A DNA stretch of 7,487 bases from Zoogloeaceae bacterium (GCA_031267345.1 JAIRZG010000176.1:1-7487); one strand, 5' to 3'; shown: positions 1-6,473, counted from the first letter of the stretch. Numbers and translations are program-made. The notes: a model not told the origin generated them from the sequence alone.

Positions 1-1794
1 CGGCTCGCGCGCGACTGGGTTGCCGCCGTCGCCCGCCAAGCGCCGCAATGGCGTCTCTGGGTCGATGACGCCGCCACGCGCCTTGCCGTCACCGCCCCGC
101 GCGAACGGGTCAACGCCGATCTCGACTGTACGCTCAAAGCCTTGCTGGGCGAACATCCGCGCATCGTCAATGGCGAACTCGCCCTGAACCTGCACGATTC
201 CTGGCGGCGCTACCTGCATCACGTCGAAGTCGTCGCGCCCGGATTCCGGGAAATGCAGGCCGCGCGCCATAACCTGCTGGAAGCCGAAAAGCGCCGCCTG
301 AAACCCGACCAGTTCCAGGCCAAACCGCTTTCCTCCTTCGTGCGCAACCGCCTGATCGACGAAGTGTATCTGCCCATCATCGGCGACAACCTCGCAAAAC
401 AGATCGGCGCGACCGGAGAAGCCAGCCGCAGCGACCGCATGGGGCTGCTGCTGCTGATCTCCCCGCCCGGCTACGGCAAGACCACGCTGATGGAATATAT
501 CGCTGACCGCCTCGGCATGATCTTCGTGCGCGTAAACTGCCCCGCGCTCGGCCACGGCGTCACTTCGCTCGACCCGTCCGCCGCAAACAACAGCGCGGCG
601 CGGCAGGAACTGGAAAAGCTCAATCTCGGTCTCCTGATGGGCAACAACGTCATGCTCTATCTGGACGACATCCAGCACACGCACCCCGAATTCCTGCAAA
701 AATTCATCGCGCTGGCCGACGGCACCCGCCGCATCGAAGCCGTGCGAAACGGAGAACCCCAGACCTGCGACCTGCGCGGCAAACGTTTTGCTATTGTCAT
801 GGCAGGCAACCCCTACACCGAATCCGGCGAAGTGTTCAAAATCCCCGACATGCTCGCCAACCGCGCCGACATCTACAACCTGGGCGATGTGCTTTCCGGG
901 CGCGAGATGCTGTTCTCCCTTTCCTACATCGAAAACAGCCTCACCGCCAACCCGGCGCTGGCGCCGCTCTCCTCGCGCGATCCGGAGGATGTGCGCCGGC
1001 TCGTGCGCATGGCCGAAGGCGAAGCCGTCGCCGCCACCGATTTCGCGCACGGCTACAGCGCGGCGGAACTGAACGAACTCGTCGCCCTGATGAAGCGCCT
1101 CTTCCGCGCCCGCGACCTGTTGCTGAAAGTGAATCTCGCCTACATCGAATCCGCCGCGCAACAGGACGCCTATCGTATCGAGCCGCCCTTCAAGTTGCAG
1201 GGCAGCTACCGCAACATGACCAAGCTCGCCGCCCGCATTACCCCGCTAATGGACGACGGTGAACTCGACGCGCTCCTGCGCGACCACTATCGCGGCGAAG
1301 CGCAGACGCTCACCACCGGCGCGGAAGAAAATCTCCTGAAGCTGGCGGAGCTTCTGGGCAGCCCGGGCAAAGAAGAAAAAGCGCGCTGGCAGGAAATCCG
1401 TGATGAATACGTGCGCCGTAAAAAACTCGGCGGCGATGACGCCGACGGCAGCCAGAAAATCGCCAACACCCTGCTGGATGTCTCCCGCGCCGTCGACGCC
1501 CTGCGCGCGCAATCCGACACCTCGCAAACCCTGAAAAAAGGACTGACGCTGCTCGCCCGAACCCTGAAAGAAATCCAGCCCAAAATCGAAATCGCCGCGC
1601 CGGACACCACCGCCTTCGGCGAGAGTTTGCAGGAGATGAAACACCTCTACGACAGCGTCCTGTTACCGCTGGTCATGGCTTCCTACCGCAAGATGAAAAT
1701 GGATCACAACATCTGGGAAGAAAACAAACGCATGATCGAAATTCTGCAAAAAATGGACAAGCTGATTCAGGCGAAGGTGAAATCGGGCATATGA
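1..1794 (+). CDS. Large AAA+ ATPase, 'DNA repair ATPase' (DUF3686-type) family, C-terminal part; 5' end outside the window
   Basis: This is the last 597 residues of a larger protein: the frame is open from base 1, and the TTG at 142 is an internal Leu, not a start. Visible residues 1-100 lead into an AAA+ module. The Walker A motif is PPGYGKTT (about 155-162, Lys160) and Walker B is VMLYLDDIQ (about 217-225, Asp222/Asp223). A sensor-1-like Asn270 lies in VMAGNPY, and a sensor-2-like Arg404 lies in the lid segment GSYRNM. Beyond about residue 430 the protein is charged and helical, probably coiled coil, and it ends in a Lys-rich helix. I recognise the sequence style of the long proteobacterial proteins annotated 'DNA repair ATPase', usually well over 1000 residues; the name rests on weak similarity, and the cellular role is not established. 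ATP binding and hydrolysis are predicted from the motifs. No membrane segment or signal is visible in this part. It converges on the c-di-GMP gene, with a 105-bp gap. The family call is fairly sure, the function is not. Confidence 0.85.
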   Translation, partial: RLARDWVAAVARQAPQWRLWVDDAATRLAVTAPRERVNADLDCTLKALLGEHPRIVNGELALNLHDSWRRYLHHVEVVAPGFREMQAARHNLLEAEKRRLKPDQFQAKPLSSFVRNRLIDEVYLPIIGDNLAKQIGATGEASRSDRMGLLLLISPPGYGKTTLMEYIADRLGMIFVRVNCPALGHGVTSLDPSAANNSAARQELEKLNLGLLMGNNVMLYLDDIQHTHPEFLQKFIALADGTRRIEAVRNGEPQTCDLRGKRFAIVMAGNPYTESGEVFKIPDMLANRADIYNLGDVLSGREMLFSLSYIENSLTANPALAPLSSRDPEDVRRLVRMAEGEAVAATDFAHGYSAAELNELVALMKRLFRARDLLLKVNLAYIESAAQQDAYRIEPPFKLQGSYRNMTKLAARITPLMDDGELDALLRDHYRGEAQTLTTGAEENLLKLAELLGSPGKEEKARWQEIRDEYVRRKKLGGDDADGSQKIANTLLDVSRAVDALRAQSDTSQTLKKGLTLLARTLKEIQPKIEIAAPDTTAFGESLQEMKHLYDSVLLPLVMASYRKMKMDHNIWEENKRMIEILQKMDKLIQAKVKSGI

Positions 1795-1928
1795 CCGTGA
1801 TGTTGACTGCCGCCGCCTTGAAGCGCCGCGAAAACCTGTCTCCGAACATGTGTGTACGAGTTTACGGTCTGCATTCTGCGATTGCCCTGAAGGATGTCGT
1901 CAGCGCGCCAGTTTCTCCGCCACCGTAA
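1791..1928 (+). CDS. Possible 45-residue ORF overlapping the ATPase stop (doubtful)
   Basis: An ATG at 1791 overlaps the ATPase TGA in an ATGA arrangement, the classic layout for translational coupling. The frame runs 45 codons to a TAA at 1926-1928, passing the 3' end of the convergent c-di-GMP gene. It begins MTVMLTAAALKRRENL and contains one Cys and no obvious domain. I do not recognise it. It may be chance, or the remnant of a former downstream operon gene. No separate ribosome binding site is evident beyond the coupling arrangement. Confidence 0.15.
   Translation: MTVMLTAAALKRRENLSPNMCVRVYGLHSAIALKDVVSAPVSPPP
1795..1899. other. 105-bp convergent intergenic gap
   Basis: This gap lies between the 3' ends of the ATPase gene and the c-di-GMP gene. 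I searched both strands by eye for a GC-rich stem followed by a T-run and found none. Apart from the small doubtful ORF that starts at 1791, nothing in it is recognisable. Transcripts may therefore end by a Rho-dependent mechanism or overlap at their 3' ends; that is inference. Confidence 0.6.
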
Positions 1929-4494
1929 AGGCTTCGCGGATGTTGTCGCGCAGTTGGTTGTCATCCCAGGGTTTGGTGAAAAACTTGTAGATGGCGCCCT
2001 GATTGATGGCTTGGGTGATGCTCTCGATTTCGGAGTAGCCGGAAAGCACGATACGTATGGTATCCGGATGGATGTCCTTGACCCGCGCCAGGAATTCCGT
2101 GCCGCTCATTACCGGCATACGCTGGTCGGAAATCACGACCTGCACCCGGTTGCGGGCCAGCAGATCAAAGGCTTCGCCGGGATCGGTAGTGGCAAGGATT
2201 TTGTAACCATCCGGACGGAACAGCCTTTGCAGGGAATGCAGGATATTGGGTTCGTCATCCAGCAGCAGCAGGGTGCGTTGCCGGAGTTCCGTGCTTGGCG
2301 TGGCGGGCAGTTGTCGGGCTTCATGCAGGAAGCGGGTGCAATCCTCTGCGTCCAGCGGATGACTGAAGAAAAAACCCTGAAGTGCGACGCAACCGCGCTG
2401 ACGCAGAAAATCAAGCTGGCCTGCGGTTTCCACGCCTTCCGCCAGCACCGACATGTGCAGATTTTGCGCCAGGGTAATGGTGACGCTGGCGATGGCGGCG
2501 TTGGTGGGATTGGAAGTGACGTCGCGCACGAAGGATTGATCGATCTTGATTTTGTCAAAAGGCAGACGCGACAAATGCGCCAGCGAAGAATACCCGGTGC
2601 CGAAATCATCCAGCGCCAGCCGGACACCCATGTCATGCAGTTGCCGACAGATGATGATGGCTTCTTCCGCGTTGTCGAAGAAGGCGCTTTCCGTCAATTC
2701 GATTTCCAGGCAATGCGCGGGCAGGTTGTGCTCGTGCAGAGCGGCTTCGACCACGGCGACCAGATTTTTCGATTTGAACTGATACACGGAAACATTCACC
2801 GCCGTGGTAATGGGCGGCAAACCTTCGTCCAGCCAGACGCGGGTTTGGCGACAGGCTTCGTTCAATGCCCATGCGCCCATCGGCAGAATCAGGCCGCTTT
2901 GCTCCGCGACTGGAATGAATTCCGAAGGTGGAATGACGTCAAAATCGGAACTGTTCCAGCGCATCAGGGCTTCCACGCCGTTGATTTGACCGCTGACCAT
3001 ATCCGCCTGCGGCTGGTAAAAAAGCTGGAATTCGCGGCATTCCAGCGCCTGCCGCATTCGGGTTTCCAGATGCAGGCGCTGGCGCATTTGCAGGCTCAGT
3101 TGCGCGGTGTAAAAACAGAAGGTGTTGCGCCCCTGATTGCGGGCGTGATACATGGCGGTATCCGCGTGTTGCATCAGATCGTTGGCGTTTTTGCTGTCCT
3201 CCGGATACAGGCTGATGCCCACCGAGGCGTTGATGCTGATTTCACGTTCGCCATCAACGGTAATGGGCTGACAGAGAATATCCAGCACGATTTGCGCCAT
3301 GTACGCCACTTCATCCGGATGCTTGACGTGTTCCTGTATCAACATGAATTCGCTGCCATCCAGACGCGCCAGGGTATCCTTGCCGCGCATCCGTTCCTGA
3401 ATGCGTTGCGCCAGCAGATACAACACATGGTTGCCCGTCTGATGACCAAGGCTGTCATTGATGGTCTTGAAATGGTCAAGCCCGATACACATCAGGCCAA
3501 CGCCGCGCCTGTCGCGTTCGGCGGCTTCGAGAGCGGCTTCCAGACGTTGCTGCGCCTGACGGCGGTTGGGAAGTTGGGTGACGGGATCGTGGTCGCGTTC
3601 GTGTTCGCTCTGTTTCAGGCGCGATAAATCCGTCAGTACGCCCACGTAATGCGTTGGCGCGCCTTTCGGGTCGCAAACGCTGCGGATGCTCAAAAAGTGC
3701 GGCGCGCCGCCACCGTTCTTGTGACGATTGACAATCTCGCCCTGCCACTCGCCTTTCGCGGCAAGCGCGGCCCACATCTGCCGATAGAAGGTTTCGTTTT
3801 GCGCGCCGGATTTCACCAGCGATGGATTTTTACCTTTGGCTTCCTCCGGACTGTAGCCGCTGATGTCGCACCAGGCCGGGTTTACGTACACGATGCGCGG
3901 TATGAGATCGGTGATGAGAATGCCGTCATGCGTCAGTCCCAATATGACTTCCGTCTGGCGCACCCGTTGCGCCATCTGCAAGGAAAAAATGGCGCGACTG
4001 GCTTCGGCGGCGAATTGCCGGAGCGTTTCCTGCATGGCGGCGTCCGGCGCGTCCGCCAGACGGGAATAGAGATTCATGACGCCCAGCGGCGCCTTGCCCT
4101 CGTGCGGCAGGGGTTGCGACCACGACGACCGCCAACCTGTCCCGCGCTGCAAGGCTTGCATTTTCACGCGCTGCGGACAGCGGGCGCATTGCGCCGCCTG
4201 CGCGATATTGTCGATAAAGATCGGCGTATCCTGGCGCAGGGCGTGCGCCGCGCAGCCGTAGTGTTCCAGTACGCCCGTCAGTCCGGAACGATAGGCCTTG
4301 TCCATGTCGGGCGCGGTTTTCAGGCTGAATTTTTGTCCGCTTTCGTCAAACAGCCAGAAGGCCGCGCGCCAGTCGGGGAAAATTTCTTCCGCCGCGTGGA
4401 TGATAGCGTCCAGCGCCTTGGTCAGGGCATTGCTTTCCAGTATCGGATAAATTTTCGCGCGCTCCGCGCATTCCCCGGCAAGTTCCGCTTCCAT
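1900..4494 (-). CDS. GAF-PAS-GGDEF(degenerate)-EAL-REC protein, predicted c-di-GMP phosphodiesterase
   Basis: Predicted to hydrolyse the second messenger c-di-GMP to pGpG under control of sensory and phosphorylation inputs. No membrane segment is seen, so it is probably cytoplasmic. Domains in order: GAF (about 25-175, with WSQPL at 125-129), PAS (about 181-295), GGDEF (about 303-460), EAL (about 478-725) and receiver (about 741-860). In the GGDEF domain the A-site reads DGSEF (379-383) instead of GG[D/E]EF, losing the metal-binding acidic residue, so cyclase activity is unlikely. An I-site-like RGKD (370-373) sits exactly five residues before it. The EAL domain has E508-A-L, Asn567, ELTES (599-603), DDFG (629-632), Lys650, AEGVET (685-690) and Gln706, so it looks catalytically complete. 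The receiver has Asp746/747, phosphoacceptor Asp790, Ser818 and Lys841 in KPW. The ATG at 4494 is the only reasonable start: the frame meets a stop at 4555-4557 with no ATG, GTG or TTG between. The Shine-Dalgarno is weak. No cognate kinase gene is in view. Confidence 0.93.
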   Translation of the reverse strand: MEAELAGECAERAKIYPILESNALTKALDAIIHAAEEIFPDWRAAFWLFDESGQKFSLKTAPDMDKAYRSGLTGVLEHYGCAAHALRQDTPIFIDNIAQAAQCARCPQRVKMQALQRGTGWRSSWSQPLPHEGKAPLGVMNLYSRLADAPDAAMQETLRQFAAEASRAIFSLQMAQRVRQTEVILGLTHDGILITDLIPRIVYVNPAWCDISGYSPEEAKGKNPSLVKSGAQNETFYRQMWAALAAKGEWQGEIVNRHKNGGGAPHFLSIRSVCDPKGAPTHYVGVLTDLSRLKQSEHERDHDPVTQLPNRRQAQQRLEAALEAAERDRRGVGLMCIGLDHFKTINDSLGHQTGNHVLYLLAQRIQERMRGKDTLARLDGSEFMLIQEHVKHPDEVAYMAQIVLDILCQPITVDGEREISINASVGISLYPEDSKNANDLMQHADTAMYHARNQGRNTFCFYTAQLSLQMRQRLHLETRMRQALECREFQLFYQPQADMVSGQINGVEALMRWNSSDFDVIPPSEFIPVAEQSGLILPMGAWALNEACRQTRVWLDEGLPPITTAVNVSVYQFKSKNLVAVVEAALHEHNLPAHCLEIELTESAFFDNAEEAIIICRQLHDMGVRLALDDFGTGYSSLAHLSRLPFDKIKIDQSFVRDVTSNPTNAAIASVTITLAQNLHMSVLAEGVETAGQLDFLRQRGCVALQGFFFSHPLDAEDCTRFLHEARQLPATPSTELRQRTLLLLDDEPNILHSLQRLFRPDGYKILATTDPGEAFDLLARNRVQVVISDQRMPVMSGTEFLARVKDIHPDTIRIVLSGYSEIESITQAINQGAIYKFFTKPWDDNQLRDNIREAFTVAEKLAR

Positions 4495-4496
4495 GA

Positions 4497-4521
4497 AAGT
4501 GACCCATGCGACACAAGTGAC
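4497..4521 (-). repeat. Direct repeat GTCACTT x2 just upstream of the c-di-GMP gene
   Basis: The heptamer GTCACTT (minus strand) occurs at 4521-4515 and 4503-4497, 18 bases apart start to start, directly before the ATG at 4494. The spacing is near two helical turns. It lies downstream of the possible -10 box, so it would fall in the leader. It could be a binding site or chance. Confidence 0.3.
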
Positions 4522-4525
4522 AGAA

Positions 4526-4562
4526 GTCAGGCATATTACCGCATCAGACCGGGATCAAGACG
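4526..4562 (-). promoter_or_regulatory. Possible weak promoter for the c-di-GMP gene
   Basis: Read on the minus strand, TAATAT (4538-4533) is a good match to a sigma-70 -10 box, with a start expected near 4526, about 30 bases before the ATG. A -35 at about 17-bp spacing would be GTCTTG, a poor match. TTGATC is nearby but only 14 bp from the -10. This would let the gene be expressed separately from lipA. Identified by eye only. Confidence 0.3.
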
Positions 4563-4576
4563 CAGATAAAGTACGC

Positions 4577-4604
4577 AAACCTTACGCGGTGGGCGCAAGG
4601 GTTT
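4577..4604. terminator. Imperfect hairpin across the lipA stop codon, possible terminator
   Basis: Arms AAACCTTACG (4577-4586) and CGCAAGGGTTT (4594-4604) pair over about 10 bp with one bulged base and one G-U pair, around a 7-base loop. The hairpin includes the lipA TAA (4584-4582). On the plus strand it runs into six T (4602-4607). On the minus strand, the direction of lipA, the arm ends in TTT and is followed by GCGTACTTTATC, which is a poor tail. It may be a weak or bidirectional terminator, or only a 3' end structure. Confidence 0.3.
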
Positions 4605-5532
4605 TTTCTGATCCCTGATCCGCCCGATAACTGGAGCGCACCATCGGGGCGCAGGCGGCGGCAGTGAAGCCCAGGCGGGCGGCTTCGGCGGCGTACATCC
4701 GGAACGTCTCCGGCGCGACGTAGCGTTGCACGGGCAGATGGTGACGGGAAGGGGCGAGGTATTGACCGATGGTCAGGCGTTCAACGCCGTGGGCGCGCAG
4801 GTCTTGCAGCACTGCAAGGATTTCCGCGTCCGTCTCGCCCAGTCCCGCCATCAGGCCGGACTTGGTGGGCGTCTGCGGGTAGCGGGTTTTGAAATCCCGC
4901 AACAGCTTCAACGAATGCGCGTAATCCGCGCCGGGGCGCACCGCGCGGTAGAGGCGGGGGACGGTTTCCAGATTGTGGTTCAGCACGTCCGGCAACGCGC
5001 TGCCGAGTTGCTCAAGGGCGATTTCCAGTCGCCCGCGAAAATCCGGCGTCAGCAGTTCGACCTGAATCCCTGGATTTTCAGTGCGCAGGGCGGCGACCAC
5101 GGCGGCAAAATGCGCCGCGCCGCCATCTTTCAAATCGTCGCGGTCGACGCTGGTAATGACCACATAATTGAGCTTCAGTTGGGCGACGCATCGGGCGATA
5201 CGCGCGGGTTCGTCGGCGTCCGGCGGTAGCGGCAGACCATGACCGACATCGCAGAACGGACAACGGCGGGTGCATATATCGCCCAGAATCATGAAGGTGG
5301 CGACGCCCCGACCAAAGCATTCGCTCATGTTCGGACAGGCGGCTTCCTCGCAGACGGTGTGCAACTGTCCCGCGCGCAACAGCTTGCGGACAGCGCCAAA
5401 ATTTCCCGTCGCGTCGCCCGCCTTGACGCGAATCCAGTCGGGCTTTTTGAGATGCGGGCCTGCCTGCGAGACGAGAGGGATGACGCGCGCGGTCTTTTGT
5501 TCGCCCTTTTGTTTGACGCCGCGCTCACGCAT
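4582..5532 (-). CDS. lipA: Lipoyl synthase LipA (radical SAM)
   Basis: Radical SAM enzyme that inserts two sulfur atoms at C6 and C8 of octanoyl groups bound to lipoyl domains, completing lipoate synthesis on pyruvate and 2-oxoglutarate dehydrogenases and the glycine cleavage H protein; cytosolic. All cluster ligands are visible. The auxiliary [4Fe-4S] cluster, the sulfur donor, has Cys61, Cys66 and Cys72 in the pattern CEEAACPNMSEC, with the C-terminal serine ligand in RSSY (299-302). The radical SAM cluster has Cys87, Cys91 and Cys94 in CTRRCPFC. ITSVDRDDL, LNHNLETV and PSRHHLPVQRY are also typical of the family. The length, 316 residues, is normal. The frame is open further upstream to a possible start at 5673, but that extension lies wholly inside lipB and resembles nothing in LipA. 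The ATG at 5532 has AAGGA (5545-5541) eight bases ahead and is chosen. It overlaps the end of lipB by 8 nt, which suggests translational coupling. Confidence 0.97.
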   Translation of the reverse strand: MRERGVKQKGEQKTARVIPLVSQAGPHLKKPDWIRVKAGDATGNFGAVRKLLRAGQLHTVCEEAACPNMSECFGRGVATFMILGDICTRRCPFCDVGHGLPLPPDADEPARIARCVAQLKLNYVVITSVDRDDLKDGGAAHFAAVVAALRTENPGIQVELLTPDFRGRLEIALEQLGSALPDVLNHNLETVPRLYRAVRPGADYAHSLKLLRDFKTRYPQTPTKSGLMAGLGETDAEILAVLQDLRAHGVERLTIGQYLAPSRHHLPVQRYVAPETFRMYAAEAARLGFTAAACAPMVRSSYRADQGSEKTLAPTA

Positions 5533-6157
5533 GGTTGCTTTCCTTGTCGGAAAATTCCCGCACGAGCTGACGCGCCAGACGTTCTCCCGCTTCGGCGACA
5601 TCGAAGGCCAGCCCCTGATCGCGTGTGCAGGTGACGGCAAGGTCGGGATAGCCGCAGGGATGGATGGCGGCAAAAGGCGTCAAGTCCATGTCCACGTTGA
5701 GGCTCAACCCGTGATAGGTGCAGCCCCGACTTACCTTCAACCCTAGCGCGGCGATTTTGGCGCCGCCGCCGTCCGCGCCTAGATAAACCCCCGGCGCACC
5801 CTTGCGCCTATGGGTTGTCAATCCTGCGTCGCCCAACATGCGGATGATGGCGGCTTCCACGCCGTGCACCATTTCCGTCACTTTCAGATGTCGACGGCGC
5901 AAATCCAGTAACAGATAAACCACCAGTTGCCCCGGCCCGTGGTAAGTCACCTGTCCGCCGCGATCGCTTTGCACGACAGGAATGCCCATATCGCGCAAAA
6001 TGTGTTCGGGCTTGCCCGCCGCACCCAGCGTGAATACGGGCGGATGCCCGGTAAGCCAGAGTTCGTCGGGCGTATCGGGAGCGCGGGCATGGGTGAAGGC
6101 GCGCATGGCTTCCCAGGCGGCGAGATAACCAGTTTGCCCCAGATGGCGCAGACGCAT
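5525..6157 (-). CDS. lipB: Octanoyltransferase LipB (lipoyl(octanoyl) transferase)
   Basis: Transfers the octanoyl group from octanoyl-ACP to the lipoyl-domain lysine of 2-oxoacid dehydrogenases and GcvH, through a thioester on the enzyme; cytosolic, first step of endogenous lipoate synthesis. Numbering from the Met at 6157 (210 residues, normal length): ELWLTGHPPVFTLG (32-45), the family signature RGGQVTYHGPGQ (66-77), the catalytic pair Lys134 (in AKIAALGLKVSRG) and Cys168 (in IHPCGY), and TYHGLSLNV (147-155). The active site looks complete. Two ATGs are possible. The one at 6163 has AGG directly against it, whereas the one at 6157 has AGGA with a 5-base gap, so 6157 is preferred; the difference is two residues. 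It starts 13 nt after the DUF493 stop, and its end overlaps lipA by 8 nt (ATGCGTGA), as expected in one transcript. Confidence 0.96.
   Translation of the reverse strand: MRLRHLGQTGYLAAWEAMRAFTHARAPDTPDELWLTGHPPVFTLGAAGKPEHILRDMGIPVVQSDRGGQVTYHGPGQLVVYLLLDLRRRHLKVTEMVHGVEAAIIRMLGDAGLTTHRRKGAPGVYLGADGGGAKIAALGLKVSRGCTYHGLSLNVDMDLTPFAAIHPCGYPDLAVTCTRDQGLAFDVAEAGERLARQLVREFSDKESNHA
5541..5545 (-). promoter_or_regulatory. Ribosome binding site of lipA
   Basis: AAGGA on the minus strand lies inside the last codons of lipB, eight bases before the ATG at 5532. It decides the lipA start in favour of 5532 over the upstream in-frame start at 5673. Confidence 0.7.
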
Positions 6158-6162
6158 GTCCA

Positions 6163-6166
6163 TCCT
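6163..6166 (-). promoter_or_regulatory. Ribosome binding site of lipB
   Basis: AGGA on the minus strand, five bases before the ATG at 6157. Its overlap with the alternative ATG at 6163 argues that 6157 is the true lipB start. Confidence 0.55.
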
Positions 6167-6170
6167 GAAT

Positions 6171-6446
6171 TCAGAGCACGTAACGAATGCGCGGATGCGC
6201 GCTCAATTCGAGGTACAGGTTATCGAGCATGGCGCGCGAGGTAGCGGTGACGGTGCAGGTGAGGCAGAGGTAACGCCCCCCTGAACTCAAACGTTTTTCC
6301 ATCTGCGCGGGCGCGAAATCGGCGGCGTGGCGGCGCACGATATCCAGCACTAGCGCCTCCAGTTCCGCGTCCGCTTCGCCCATGACTTTCAGCGGGAAGG
6401 GAGAAGGGTATTCGAGGAGCGAAGGAAGGGTTTCTTCCGGCGTCAT
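6171..6446 (-). CDS. ybeD: DUF493 / YbeD family protein
   Basis: Small protein of the DUF493 (UPF0250, YbeD) family. The fold is known to be a compact ferredoxin-like alpha/beta domain resembling ACT-type regulatory domains, but the function is not established. From the ATG at 6446 it has 91 residues, the usual size. Visible family features are the N-terminal YPSPFPLKVMG, the central SSGGRYL and the C-terminal LYLELSAHPRIRYVL with its terminal Leu. Cys61 and Cys64 fall in the central strand, where relatives usually have Ser, Thr or Val as far as I recall. A TTG at 6455 would add three residues, but its only purine-rich segment (GAG) is one base away; from the ATG that segment is ten bases away, so the ATG is preferred with moderate confidence. 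It sits 14 nt after dacA and 13 nt before lipB. This order is conserved in many Proteobacteria. Confidence 0.93.
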   Translation of the reverse strand: MTPEETLPSLLEYPSPFPLKVMGEADAELEALVLDIVRRHAADFAPAQMEKRLSSGGRYLCLTCTVTATSRAMLDNLYLELSAHPRIRYVL

Positions 6447-6447
6447 A

Positions 6448-6473
6448 TCAGGCAAACTCGTCAGGCAAACCAG
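6448..6473. repeat. Imperfect 13-bp tandem duplication at the dacA/ybeD junction
   Basis: Two adjacent 13-base units (6448-6460 and 6461-6473) share 11 of 13 bases, including ten in a row (TCAGGCAAAC). On the minus strand each unit contains TTTGCCTGA. The first copy supplies the last codons and TGA of dacA, and the second lies in the ybeD start region. It looks like a small slippage duplication. Confidence 0.6.

Noticed and set aside
142..144. TTG at 142 as the start of the ATPase
   Set aside because: The same frame is open to base 1 and the upstream residues read as normal protein. The family is much longer, so the gene starts outside the window.
1894..3627. Plus-strand ORF of 577 codons opposite the c-di-GMP gene
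   Set aside because: It is the antisense shadow of a well-supported multidomain gene. Its translation is rich in His, Gln and Arg with no domain, and GC-rich codon use in the real gene suppresses stops on this strand.
3649..4569. Plus-strand ORF of 306 codons opposite the GAF-PAS part
   Set aside because: Also an antisense shadow. It has no recognisable motif, and the minus-strand frame carries clear GAF and PAS sequence throughout.
4648..4653. Extra Cys near the LipA C-terminus (Cys294 in AAACAPMVRSSY) as an unusual ligand
   Set aside because: E. coli LipA has a Cys at the same place in its AACGPFVRSSY segment, as I recall, so this is ordinary.
5533..5673. Extended lipA start at 5673
   Set aside because: The 47 extra codons lie entirely within lipB in another frame and do not resemble LipA. 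A good ribosome site precedes the ATG at 5532.
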